This document shows, piece by piece, positions 8,374-16,010 of a stretch of 22,997 nt of DNA. Each line of letters opens with the position of its first letter. The first letter of the stretch is position 1. The notes below the pieces were generated by a model, which did no database searches, was not told the DNA's origin, and saw only the letters and a program-made list of their open reading frames with translations. Source of the DNA: Lachnospiraceae bacterium (GTDB taxonomy: Bacteria > Bacillota > Clostridia > Lachnospirales > Lachnospiraceae); the NCBI GenBank assembly GCA_900764225.1, contig CAAFNG010000414.1, positions 1 to 22,997 on the forward strand. Reading direction: 5' to 3'. A program made the position numbers and the translations under genes.

Positions 8374-8399
8374 CAAGCTTTCCATAGTGACGTTATAAT
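8370..8399 (+). promoter_or_regulatory. Consensus sigma-A promoter of HD-sua5-rpiB operon
   Basis: Perfect TTGACA (8370-8375) and TATAAT (8394-8399) with an 18-bp spacer. The -35 box overlaps the stop codon (8371-8373) of the membrane protein gene. Predicted start is near 8406, giving a leader of about 25 nt. No terminator lies between the two operons, so read-through is also possible. Confidence 0.85.
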
Positions 8400-8430
8400 A
8401 AAACTATTACAGCGGAGGGAGGATTACAGG

Positions 8431-9012
8431 ATGAACAGGATTGACAGGCTTTACATGGAAATGATTCATTTTTATCAGGATGATCCGAAGCATATTCAGC
8501 ATTTTGTAAAGGTTCACAGCTTTTCCAGGCTGATCGGTCAGGCGGAAGGTCTGGATGAGAAGCAGCTGTATACGCTGGAAGCGGCAGCACTTGTTCATGA
8601 TATCGGGATCAAGATCGGTATGGAGAAATACGGAAGATCAGATGGTAAGACTCAGGAGCAGGAAGGCCCGGAAGCGGCACGTGAGATGCTGACCCGACTG
8701 GGCTTTCAGGAGAATGTGATCCGAAGAGTGGAGTATCTGGTAGGACATCACCATACATATAAGAATATTGAAGGACTGGATTATCAGATTCTTGTGGAGG
8801 CTGATTTCCTGGTGAATTATTTCGAGGATGGACTTGATCAGGAGCATATAAAGACGAGTGCGGAGAAGATATTTAAGACAGAAACAGGTAAAAAAATTGT
8901 AAAAGAGATGTTTTTCCCGGAGGCTTTTCAGAAGTCAGAGACCTGGGCACAGGATGCACTGCAGGATCTGGAAGATTTCATTGAAGAGCAGGGAATTTAT
9001 ATCAGACAGTAA
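8431..9012 (+). CDS. HD-domain metal-dependent phosphohydrolase
   Basis: A 193-residue soluble protein with an intact HD signature: H29, the pair H56-D57 in ALVHDIGI, HHH at 106-108 in YLVGHHHTY, and D125 in VEADFLVN. HD proteins hydrolyse phosphate esters, often nucleotides, using one or two metals; the substrate here is not evident. GGAGG lies about 11 nt before the ATG. It is the first gene after a consensus promoter and overlaps the stop of the Sua5 gene start by one base (TAATG), so it is coupled to a tRNA-modification gene. A nucleotide clean-up role is only a guess. Confidence 0.88.
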   Translation: MNRIDRLYMEMIHFYQDDPKHIQHFVKVHSFSRLIGQAEGLDEKQLYTLEAAALVHDIGIKIGMEKYGRSDGKTQEQEGPEAAREMLTRLGFQENVIRRVEYLVGHHHTYKNIEGLDYQILVEADFLVNYFEDGLDQEHIKTSAEKIFKTETGKKIVKEMFFPEAFQKSETWAQDALQDLEDFIEEQGIYIRQ

Positions 9013-10106
9013 TGAGGCGTAAGATGAAAGCAGAAATAGCAGTAATGACAGCGGAACATATTGATGAGGAGGCAATCCGAAGAGGAGGGGAGATCCTGAA
9101 GAACGGAGGGCTTGTGGCGTTCCCTACAGAGACAGTATATGGTCTTGGAGGCAATGCACTGGATCCGAAGGCATCTATGAAGATCTATGCGGCGAAGGGA
9201 AGACCGTCGGATAATCCGCTGATCATACATATTGCAGATATCCGTGATCTGGACAGGATCGTTACGGAGGTTCCGGAGAAGGCAAGGATCCTTGCGAATA
9301 AATACTGGCCGGGTCCGCTGACCATGATCCTTCCGAAGGCAGATATTGTACCGAAGGAAACGACAGGAGGACTTGACAGTGTTGCAGTACGTTTTCCAAG
9401 TGACAGGATCGCCCAGGAGCTGATCCTTGCAGCAGGAGGTTATGTGGCAGCACCAAGTGCCAATACATCAGGGAGACCGAGTCCGACTACAGCGCAGCAT
9501 GTTGCAGAGGATCTGGGAGATGCCATTGACATGATCATTGATGGCGGCCAGGTGAATATTGGTCTGGAATCTACGATCGTAGACTTTACAGAAGATGTTC
9601 CAGTGGTCTTAAGACCAGGATATATTTCCCTGGAAATGCTTCAGGAAACATTGGGCGATGTACGGATGGATAAAGGACTGATCAAGCCGGACAGTAAAAT
9701 ACATCCCAAGGCACCCGGAATGAAATACCGCCATTATGCGCCGAAAGCGGATCTGGCGGTTGTTGAGGGCCCTACAGAGCTTGTGATTGCGGAGATTGAA
9801 AAAAGAGCGAAGGAAGCCAGGGAGAATGGAGAGACAGTCGGAATCATTGCAACGGATGAAACCAGGGACTGTTATTCAAATGGAATCATAAAGAGCATCG
9901 GAAGTCGTGACAGGGAGGAGACGATCGCGCATCATCTTTATGAGGTGTTGCGTGATTTTGACAGCTGTAATGTAAGTGCCATTTACTCAGAGGCATTTTT
10001 TACACCGAAAATGGGACAGGCGATCATGAACCGCTTATTGAAAGCGGCTGGTCATAAAATTATTCATGTACAGGAGGAAAAAGAAAATGATAGCACTGGG
10101 ATGTGA
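9012..10106 (+). CDS. sua5: L-threonylcarbamoyladenylate synthase (Sua5/YwlC)
   Basis: A 364-residue full-length Sua5 with a YrdC domain (about 18-205) plus the C-terminal Sua5 domain (about 235-350). The enzyme makes threonylcarbamoyl-AMP from Thr, bicarbonate and ATP for the t6A37 modification of ANN-decoding tRNAs. Visible signatures are FPTETVYGLGGNA, KGRPSDNPL, WPGPLTMIL, APSANTSGRPSPT and GLESTIVDF, followed by the linker motif PGMKYRHYAPKA. ATG 9012 overlaps the previous stop. The in-frame ATG at 9024, with TGAGG 6 nt upstream, is equally possible and gives 360 residues. The 3' end overlaps rpiB by 20 nt. Confidence 0.96.
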   Translation: MRRKMKAEIAVMTAEHIDEEAIRRGGEILKNGGLVAFPTETVYGLGGNALDPKASMKIYAAKGRPSDNPLIIHIADIRDLDRIVTEVPEKARILANKYWPGPLTMILPKADIVPKETTGGLDSVAVRFPSDRIAQELILAAGGYVAAPSANTSGRPSPTTAQHVAEDLGDAIDMIIDGGQVNIGLESTIVDFTEDVPVVLRPGYISLEMLQETLGDVRMDKGLIKPDSKIHPKAPGMKYRHYAPKADLAVVEGPTELVIAEIEKRAKEARENGETVGIIATDETRDCYSNGIIKSIGSRDREETIAHHLYEVLRDFDSCNVSAIYSEAFFTPKMGQAIMNRLLKAAGHKIIHVQEEKENDSTGM

Positions 10107-10515
10107 TCACGGTGGATATGAGCTGATGCAGGAGGTTAAGGCTCATCTTGAAAAGAGAGGTCTGGAATATAAGGATTTTGGATGTAACGGAACAGAATCC
10201 GTAGATTATCCGGTATACGGAAAAAAAGTTGCACAGGCTATCCAGAGTGGAGAATGTGAGAAGGGAATCCTGATCTGTGGAACAGGAATCGGAATTTCCA
10301 TCACAGCAAATAAATTCAAGGGAATCCGTGCCGCACTTTGCACAGACTGCTTTACAGCAGAGGCGACAAGACTTCATAATAATGCGAATATTCTGGCAAT
10401 GGGAGGTCGTGTGGTAGGACCTGGACTTGCACTGAAGATCGTAGATACTTTCCTGGATACACCATTTTCCAATGAGGAACGACATATCAGAAGAATCAAT
10501 ATGATCGAAGACTAA
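10087..10515 (+). CDS. rpiB: Ribose-5-phosphate isomerase B
   Basis: A 142-residue RpiB/LacAB-type isomerase interconverting ribose-5-P and ribulose-5-P in the pentose phosphate pathway. Family marks are the opening MIALGCDHGGYEL, the active-site Cys in ILICGTGIGISI, the phosphate-binding NKFKGIRAALC, and NANILAMGGRVVG. ATG 10087 is chosen because GGAGG (10073-10077) lies before it and family members start MKIAlGsDHaG. Upstream in-frame codons lie inside sua5. It starts 20 nt before the end of sua5, so translation is coupled. Confidence 0.97.
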   Translation: MIALGCDHGGYELMQEVKAHLEKRGLEYKDFGCNGTESVDYPVYGKKVAQAIQSGECEKGILICGTGIGISITANKFKGIRAALCTDCFTAEATRLHNNANILAMGGRVVGPGLALKIVDTFLDTPFSNEERHIRRINMIED

Positions 10516-10535
10516 AGTAGAAAAGAGGCTGCTTT

Positions 10536-11030
10536 ATGGATAAAAAAGGGCAGAAACGACAGGGATATCTTTCCTGGGATGAGTATTTCATGGGAGTGGC
10601 CATGCTCTCCGGCATGCGTTCCAAGGATCCCCATTCTCAGGTGGGAGCCTGTATCGTAAGCGAAGATAACAAGATATTGTCCATGGGATATAATGGATTT
10701 CCCAAGGGATGCTCTGATGATGAATTTCCCTGGGGAAGAGAGGGAGATCCGCTGGATACCAAATATCTTTATGTGACACACAGTGAGCTTAACGCCATTC
10801 TTAATTACAGAGGCGGAAGCCTGGAAGGAGCCAAGCTCTATGTATCACTGTTTCCATGTAATGAATGTGCGAAGGCTATTATTCAGGCAGGGATCAAGAC
10901 GATCGTTTACGACTGTGACAAGTATGCAGATACTCCGTCTGTGATCGCGTCCAAGAAAATGCTGGATGCAGCAGGGGTACGGTATTATAAGTATAATCGT
11001 ACGGACAGAGAGATTACGATTAAGGTGTGA
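10536..11030 (+). CDS. dCMP deaminase
   Basis: A 164-residue zinc deaminase of the ComEB/dCMP deaminase type that converts dCMP to dUMP for thymidylate synthesis. The zinc site is H82-x-E84 in VTHSELNAIL with C108 and C111 in LFPCNECAK; E84 is the proton shuttle. DPHSQVGACIV and GYNGFPKGCSD are substrate-pocket motifs typical of this group. A weak AGAGG precedes the ATG. It is the last gene of the HD-sua5-rpiB operon, 20 nt after rpiB, and is followed by a 19-bp terminator hairpin. Confidence 0.94.
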   Translation: MDKKGQKRQGYLSWDEYFMGVAMLSGMRSKDPHSQVGACIVSEDNKILSMGYNGFPKGCSDDEFPWGREGDPLDTKYLYVTHSELNAILNYRGGSLEGAKLYVSLFPCNECAKAIIQAGIKTIVYDCDKYADTPSVIASKKMLDAAGVRYYKYNRTDREITIKV

Positions 11031-11056
11031 GAAGACCGGAACAATAAATAAGGTAA

Positions 11057-11107
11057 AAATACAGAAACAGCAGCTGGGTTATGAATTCAGCTGCTGTTTC
11101 TGTATTT
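11057..11107. terminator. 19-bp bidirectional terminator
   Basis: Perfect 19-bp arms at 11057-11075 and 11089-11107 around a 13-base loop. A-rich on one side and T-rich on the other, between the convergent dCMP deaminase and histidine kinase genes, so it serves both strands. Confidence 0.93.
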
Positions 11108-11119
11108 ATCATGAGTGTA

Positions 11120-13738
11120 TTATGCCAGCGGTTTTTTCAGAGGAAATTTCAGGCAGACCTTGAAAAGATCGCCGTCAAGGTAAAGATCAAAGCTTCCACC
11201 CTGAAGTTGTGTCAGGCTTTTGGCGATAGAAAGCCCCAGCCCGCTGCCTTCGGTATTTCGGGCAACATCGCCTCGGATAAAGCGTTCTGTCAGTTCTTCA
11301 GCCGGTATGTTCAAGGGCTGTGCAGAGATGTTTTTCAGCGTGAAGTTTACCGTACTGTCATCGACAAGTACTTCCGCATAGACTCTGGTGTTTTCCATGG
11401 CATATTTCAGGATATTTCCAAAAAGATTCTCAAGTACCCGCCACATTCGTCTTCCGTCTGCATAGATAATCGCTGGAGTGTCCGGAAAATGGGTCATCAG
11501 CATCAGATGGTGTTCGGAAAGGCGTTCTTCAAATTCGCCCATTACCTGATAAAGCATTTCCACAAGATTCAGATCTGCCATTTCAAGAGAAAGATTTCCG
11601 GTGCTGGCCTTGGAGGCTTCTACAACATCCTCTGTGAGACTTTTCAGCCGGTGTGCCTTGGAATCCAGAATCTCAAGGTAATTGATCACCTCGGGATCTG
11701 TGAAATTTTTTCGTTTCAGAAGATCTACGTAATTGATGATTGAGGTCAGTGGTGTTTTCAGATCATGAGAGACGTTGGTGATCAGCTCAGTCTTCATGCG
11801 CTCATCCTTGAGACTTTTTTCTACGGCAGCATCCAGGCCGTCGCCGATGCGGTTGATATATTCAGCGATCTCCTTCTGATCGCCCTGAAGCTTTTCTTCC
11901 GGAATCTTGTAGGAAAGCTCGCCATCTGTGATCCGCTTCAGACCGTCAAGAAGAATCTCACGCCCCAGTGCCATCCGGTAGAACCAGAGAAAAGCACCCA
12001 GATCAAGAATAAAAAGAAGCAGTATCAGAAGAACGCTGCTGGTTTCCGAGGACATAGCACTGAAAAAGAACTGCAGGAACAGAAAGAGACCAAGCGCAAG
12101 CATCATGCGGATACGGCTGATTGTGTTTCTGGAAAAGAACAGAAGCAGATGTTCAGCTTTTTTCAGGAGAATACCGGGAAGCTTCAGGCATCTGCGAAGC
12201 AGACTGTTTTTCCATAGAGTGTGAGCTTTGATCCTGCGGATCAGGCTTAAATAACCAATCCAGAACAGAGCTGTGATAAGGAAAATAGTTACACCGATAA
12301 TGACTGCTTCGCCAATGTCATTGTAGGTGGAATATCCGAGATTCAGTCCAATGGTCAGAACACCAAGGGCCGGAATGCAGACAAGTGCTGCAGCTGCTTC
12401 CGTATAGAGCCGGTCAAAAGCATTCAGGTGCAGTTCGTCATCAGAATCTTTTCTGCCTGCATGGACTGTGAGCCATACCAGGACAAAGATCAGCAGCAGG
12501 AAGCTTATCGCAAAGCTTACGGCAGCAGGGATGAAGAGTGTTCTGTAGCGGTTAAAGTTGTCCCTGGCCGTCTGAATGGAATCACTGAAGGGAAGGCTGG
12601 TATCATCGATCCAGATCAGAAAGCTGCAGTTCTCATCATAGGTGGAGGAACGTAGCAGACTGATCCATTCGCTGTTTTTTATACCCTGGGAAGACTTCAG
12701 GCTGGTTTTACAAGCCTGATTGTCTGTGTTGGTTCCGTCTGTGTCATTGATCTGAATCTGCACATAAGGATTTTTGTCAGTGTAGCCAGGAATCTTTGTA
12801 AGATCGGATAAATATGTGGCATCCGTATTCGTGTAAAGCGTTTTGGGGGCATTGTTCGCATAGGCGTAGCGGATGTTGGAGCTGTCCTTGCTATACTGGT
12901 CTAGAACGTCAGAACGAGATTGCCAGTGAGGAATCAATGACAGGGCATCTTGCAGCTCATTAAAGGCATCAGAAAGAGATCCCTTGAAATTTCGTGTCCG
13001 TGATGAAGTAGAATTCATATAGTCAAGAAGACTGTCATAGCCATCCGGTGCACAGGGAATCTTCCAGATCGGAACATCAAGGTTGTCTGAGACATCCGTA
13101 TAAACAACGTTGCCATTCTGGTCTGTGATGCTCTTCAAGGGTTCCTGGGAACGGATTCCGTCTGCAGCATACTGCGCTTTCAGGCTGTTCAGAATCCGCT
13201 GCTCCCAGTCACTCTGGGAAATGTCTTCCGCTTTCAGCATGTCGGAAACCGGATTGAGTTTCAGACTTCCATCCTCTATAGCTTTTACAAAATCAGAATA
13301 GTACATATATTTTGTGTCATTTTCCGGAGTGGTCAGATTCAGTACGATCCAGTCATCATCGGAGACGATGTCCTGCTTGCTGAAATCCTGGAGATCTTTG
13401 ATGGAATAAGCAAGCCCGGTAGTGTTTTTAAAGGAAAGAGATGTTTCGTTGTAAAGCTCGCCAAGATCAATATAAGTGTTTTCGTCAGCACGATCCAGAA
13501 TTTCTCTGGCAGAAATGCCCTGTAAGATATCAGAAGCGGTGGAGTAAAAATCGCTGGAAAAAGTATGGGACTGAAAATAATCCTTTGTTTTCAGATCGTC
13601 GATAAAATCCATACGAATTCCGGCGGTGATCATAAGAACTGCTGAGAAAAACAGGCTCAGCGGCAGGATAAGACCGAGGATAAGGGCAATAGTTTTTGAA
13701 AAAGTATTTTTTGCCTGTGCAGGTTTGTTTGTATTCAT
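11120..13738 (-). CDS. Large sensor histidine kinase
   Basis: An 872-residue two-component kinase. TM1 is at about 14-40, followed by an outside domain of about 360 residues (41-400) that I do not recognise. Five more membrane segments lie at about 401-426, 447-467, 477-500, 543-563 and 568-588. A HAMP-like linker follows (about 588-640), then HisKA with ELITNVSHDLKTPL (phosphoacceptor H658). The ATPase domain has ENLFGNILKYA (770-780) and GSGLGLSIAK (831-840). The usual DxGxG box is replaced by an NIS-containing segment, as in some VanS-like kinases, so activity is not excluded. AAAGGGG precedes the ATG. The response regulator gene lies 51 nt upstream on the same strand. The signal is unknown; the domain size suggests a protein, peptide or wall ligand. 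Confidence 0.93.
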   Translation of the reverse strand: MNTNKPAQAKNTFSKTIALILGLILPLSLFFSAVLMITAGIRMDFIDDLKTKDYFQSHTFSSDFYSTASDILQGISAREILDRADENTYIDLGELYNETSLSFKNTTGLAYSIKDLQDFSKQDIVSDDDWIVLNLTTPENDTKYMYYSDFVKAIEDGSLKLNPVSDMLKAEDISQSDWEQRILNSLKAQYAADGIRSQEPLKSITDQNGNVVYTDVSDNLDVPIWKIPCAPDGYDSLLDYMNSTSSRTRNFKGSLSDAFNELQDALSLIPHWQSRSDVLDQYSKDSSNIRYAYANNAPKTLYTNTDATYLSDLTKIPGYTDKNPYVQIQINDTDGTNTDNQACKTSLKSSQGIKNSEWISLLRSSTYDENCSFLIWIDDTSLPFSDSIQTARDNFNRYRTLFIPAAVSFAISFLLLIFVLVWLTVHAGRKDSDDELHLNAFDRLYTEAAAALVCIPALGVLTIGLNLGYSTYNDIGEAVIIGVTIFLITALFWIGYLSLIRRIKAHTLWKNSLLRRCLKLPGILLKKAEHLLLFFSRNTISRIRMMLALGLFLFLQFFFSAMSSETSSVLLILLLFILDLGAFLWFYRMALGREILLDGLKRITDGELSYKIPEEKLQGDQKEIAEYINRIGDGLDAAVEKSLKDERMKTELITNVSHDLKTPLTSIINYVDLLKRKNFTDPEVINYLEILDSKAHRLKSLTEDVVEASKASTGNLSLEMADLNLVEMLYQVMGEFEERLSEHHLMLMTHFPDTPAIIYADGRRMWRVLENLFGNILKYAMENTRVYAEVLVDDSTVNFTLKNISAQPLNIPAEELTERFIRGDVARNTEGSGLGLSIAKSLTQLQGGSFDLYLDGDLFKVCLKFPLKKPLA

Positions 13739-13752
13739 AGGTTCCCCTTTCT

Positions 13753-13798
13753 GAAGTCAAAGACTTCATGAACCGGTTAAGGTGAAGGCTTACCGGTT
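13753..13798 (-). other. Two intercistronic hairpins between regulator and kinase
   Basis: GAAGTC/GACTTC (13753-13767, 3-base loop) and AACCGG..TTAAG with CTTA..CCGGTT (about 13771-13798) form two stems. They span the regulator stop codon and the gap before the kinase ribosome binding site. No T-run follows. They may tune the ratio of regulator to kinase. Confidence 0.4.
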
Positions 13799-14491
13799 GA
13801 GTTTTTCGATTTTATAGCCAAGTCCCCAGACAACTTTGAGATAACGGGGTTCTCTGGGATTGATCTCGATCTTTTCGCGTATATGGCGTACATGGACGGC
13901 CACGGTATTGTCAGCAGCCAGTGCATCTTCATTCCAGATACTTTCGTAGATCTGTGTGGTAGAAAAAACATGCCCCGGATTTTTTATGAGAAGAAGGAGA
14001 ATGTTGTATTCGATGGGTGTCATGCGGACCGGTTCTCCGTCTACCAGAACTTCTTTTTTATCATCATCGACAGTAAGACCGCCGATGGTGTAGACATGTT
14101 CAGATGTAACCGGAGCTGCCGCGCCAAGCTGTGTATAACGGCGGAGCTGGGATTTTACCCGGGCGATCAGCTCCAGTGGATTAAACGGTTTGGTGATGTA
14201 ATCATCGGCACCGATGTTGAGCCCGAGAATCTTGTCTGTGTCCTCGGATTTTGCAGACAGGATGATGATTGGCAGAGGATTGCTCTCGCGGATCTTTACG
14301 GTTGCACGGATTCCGTCGAGACGGGGCATCATCACATCGATGATGAGAAGATCTACGTTTTGGGTATTCAGAATATCCAGAGCCTCCTGCCCGTCATAGG
14401 CTTTCAGAATGTGATAGCCTTCCTGTGTAAGATAGATTTCGATTGCTTCCACGATGGCTTTGTCGTCATCGCAAACAAGTATATCAGCCAC
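13790..14491 (-). CDS. OmpR-family response regulator
   Basis: A 233-residue protein. The receiver domain (1-120) has the acidic cluster D8-D10, phosphoacceptor D52 in IIDVMMPRLDG, S79 in ILSAKS and K101 in YITKPFNPLEL. The winged-helix C-terminal domain (about 133-233) has VRMTPIEYNILLLL and TVAVHVRHIREKIE. The start is GTG at 14489-14491, with GGAGG 9 nt upstream. It is the first gene of the operon with the kinase at 11120. A promoter at 14586-14614 gives a leader of about 90 nt holding an inverted repeat. Targets are not evident here. Confidence 0.96.
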   Translation of the reverse strand: MADILVCDDDKAIVEAIEIYLTQEGYHILKAYDGQEALDILNTQNVDLLIIDVMMPRLDGIRATVKIRESNPLPIIILSAKSEDTDKILGLNIGADDYITKPFNPLELIARVKSQLRRYTQLGAAAPVTSEHVYTIGGLTVDDDKKEVLVDGEPVRMTPIEYNILLLLIKNPGHVFSTTQIYESIWNEDALAADNTVAVHVRHIREKIEINPREPRYLKVVWGLGYKIEKLNR

Positions 14492-14527
14492 TTTTTTGTA
14501 CCTCCCTGATGGTAATAGAATAGCAGG

Positions 14528-14568
14528 ATGAAATTAAGACGAAAGGGGGAAAAGTCTTAAGATTTCAT
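14528..14568 (-). promoter_or_regulatory. Inverted repeat in response-regulator leader
   Basis: ATGAAATTAAGAC (14528-14540) and GTCTTAAGATTTCAT (14554-14568) are complementary apart from two bulged bases. TCTTAA also recurs as a direct repeat 23 bp apart on the minus strand. It lies between promoter and start codon. It could be an operator for autoregulation or an mRNA hairpin. Confidence 0.45.
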
Positions 14569-14585
14569 GAAATTCCGATAATTTT

Positions 14586-14614
14586 ATTGTACTATATACA
14601 GCAGAGAGTGTAAA
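14586..14614 (-). promoter_or_regulatory. Promoter of the two-component operon
   Basis: On the minus strand TTTACA (14614-14609) and TACAAT (14591-14586) are separated by 17 bp. The predicted start is near 14579. Confidence 0.65.
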
Positions 14615-14786
14615 CTGTGCGTTACCGGTGCAAGTGAGCAGGAACCAGTCTGATGATTGTTATGAAGCATATAATGCAGGGTGTCTTGTGAACGATATAT
14701 ATAATATGATAAAATAAAAACAGAAAAAAGAGTTCAGTCTGGGGGCAGTGATGCCAGACAGAATAAGAAATAACAGGAGATGGAAC

Positions 14787-15731
14787 GTGAACGACGGAAT
14801 GAGTGATACAGAAATTACAAAAAAATTACTGTCAGCCTGCAGTTTGTGTCCGAGAAACTGCGGCATCGACCGCAGCACTGGAAAAAAAGGCTTTTGCGGT
14901 ATGGAGGAAAGGATTTATATTGCGCGAGCAGCCCTTCATATGTGGGAGGAACCCTGCATTTCCGGAAAAAAAGGCTCGGGTGCGGTATTCTTTTCCGGTT
15001 GTGGACTGCGCTGCTGTTTTTGCCAGAATCATGATATAGCGATTGGAAGCAGAGGACTTCCGGTGAGTGTGGAACGGCTCAGTGAGATATTTCTGGAACT
15101 TCAGGAAAAAGGCGCAGCTAATATCAATCTGGTAACAGGAGCGCATTATGTACCACAGATCATCCGGGCTCTTGAACTTTCCAGGGAAAAAGGCATGGTT
15201 CTGCCGGTAGTCTACAATTCCAGCGGATATGAAAAAGTGGAAACTTTGAAACTTCTGGAAGGATACGTGGATGTATATCTTCCGGATATGAAATATATGG
15301 AAGCAGAGCTGGCACAAAAGTTTTCTCATGCTGAGGATTATCCGGAGACTGCCGGAAAAGCGATAGAAGAAATGGTACGCCAGACAGGAAAATGTGAATT
15401 TGATGAAGAGGGATATATCCGAAAGGGAACGATAGTCCGACATCTGATCCTTCCGGGGCATACCAGAAATTCGCTGAAAGTGCTGAAATATCTTCATGAA
15501 ACCTACGGAAATGATATTTACATCAGCATTATGAATCAGTATACACCTGTCCGGATACTCGAGAAATATAAAGAATTAAACCGGAAGGTGACAAAAAGAG
15601 AATATGAAAAGGTTCTGGATGCTGCTGTGGAAATGGGAATTCAGAATGGATTTATCCAGGAAGGGGAAACTGCTTCGGAGAGTTTCATTCCGGAGTTCGA
15701 TTATGAAGGTGTGGAAAAAAATACTCCATAA
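14787..15731 (+). CDS. PflX-like radical SAM protein
   Basis: A 314-residue radical SAM enzyme related to pyruvate formate-lyase activating enzymes (the PflX group). The cluster motif is C72-GLR-C76-CF-C79 within FSGCGLRCCFCQNHD. Ahead of it is an extra Cys set (C18, C21, C25 and C37; CSLCPRNC then GFC) typical of this group and likely to hold a second metal centre. Later segments NLVTGAHYVP, PVVYNSSGYE and VDVYLPDMKY match the SAM-barrel fold. GTG 14787 is chosen because AGGAGA (14775-14780) is 6 nt upstream. ATG 14751 with GGGGG before it and ATG 14799 are alternatives. No glycyl radical enzyme or MEMO/AMMECR1 partner is adjacent, so the target is unknown. Confidence 0.9.
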   Translation: MNDGMSDTEITKKLLSACSLCPRNCGIDRSTGKKGFCGMEERIYIARAALHMWEEPCISGKKGSGAVFFSGCGLRCCFCQNHDIAIGSRGLPVSVERLSEIFLELQEKGAANINLVTGAHYVPQIIRALELSREKGMVLPVVYNSSGYEKVETLKLLEGYVDVYLPDMKYMEAELAQKFSHAEDYPETAGKAIEEMVRQTGKCEFDEEGYIRKGTIVRHLILPGHTRNSLKVLKYLHETYGNDIYISIMNQYTPVRILEKYKELNRKVTKREYEKVLDAAVEMGIQNGFIQEGETASESFIPEFDYEGVEKNTP

Positions 15732-15765
15732 ATGGAAGGAGGCCGGTACTTTCGTACCGGCGCGT

Positions 15766-15813
15766 ATGAAAAAGAAAAATATTTATAGAAAGCTCATCGC
15801 CTTCTATGGCTAA
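15766..15813 (+). CDS. Possible 15-residue peptide with hairpin-bridged RBS
   Basis: ATG at 15766 opens a 15-residue basic peptide, MKKKNIYRKLIAFYG. A strong AAGGAGG (15736-15742) is 23 nt upstream, normally too far. Between them CCGGTAC (15743-15749) and GTACCGG (15754-15760) form a tight 7-bp stem with a TTTC loop. Folding would leave only five bases between the site and the ATG. Whether it is translated is unknown. Confidence 0.22.
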   Translation: MKKKNIYRKLIAFYG

Positions 15814-15829
15814 TAATATACAGCATAAA

Positions 15830-15878
15830 TGTGAAAAAAATGTGAATAACATTTGAAGAAAATGTGAAAGAGTGTGAA
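15830..15878. repeat. Five TGTGAA repeats in 11-bp phase (PhoP-box-like)
   Basis: TGTGAA occurs at 15830, 15841, 15863 and 15873, with a degenerate TTTGAA at 15852, so steps are 11, 11, 11 and 10 bp. On the minus strand this reads TTCACA-N5 repeats, matching the known B. subtilis PhoP box consensus TT(A/C/T)ACA with 11-bp periodicity. OmpR-family regulators bind such arrays. On the minus strand TATATTATT follows about 9 bp after the last repeat and could be a -10. No minus-strand gene is obvious there. The rest of 15732-16010 holds only the small ORF and terminator described separately. Confidence 0.5.
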
Positions 15879-15915
15879 TTATGACGCGAATATAGCAGAA
15901 AATGACGCAAAAAGA

Positions 15916-15959
15916 AAAAACAGAAGAAACAGATGTTACAATCTGTTTCTTCTGTTTTT
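15916..15959. terminator. 19-bp bidirectional terminator
   Basis: Perfect 19-bp arms at 15916-15934 and 15941-15959 with a GTTACA loop, starting with A5 and ending with T5. It lies between the convergent radical SAM and trkH genes. Confidence 0.93.
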
Positions 15960-16010
15960 GTATGGATTGTATATTTCCAATATCCGCCTGATCCGGAATT
16001 TGAAGTAATA

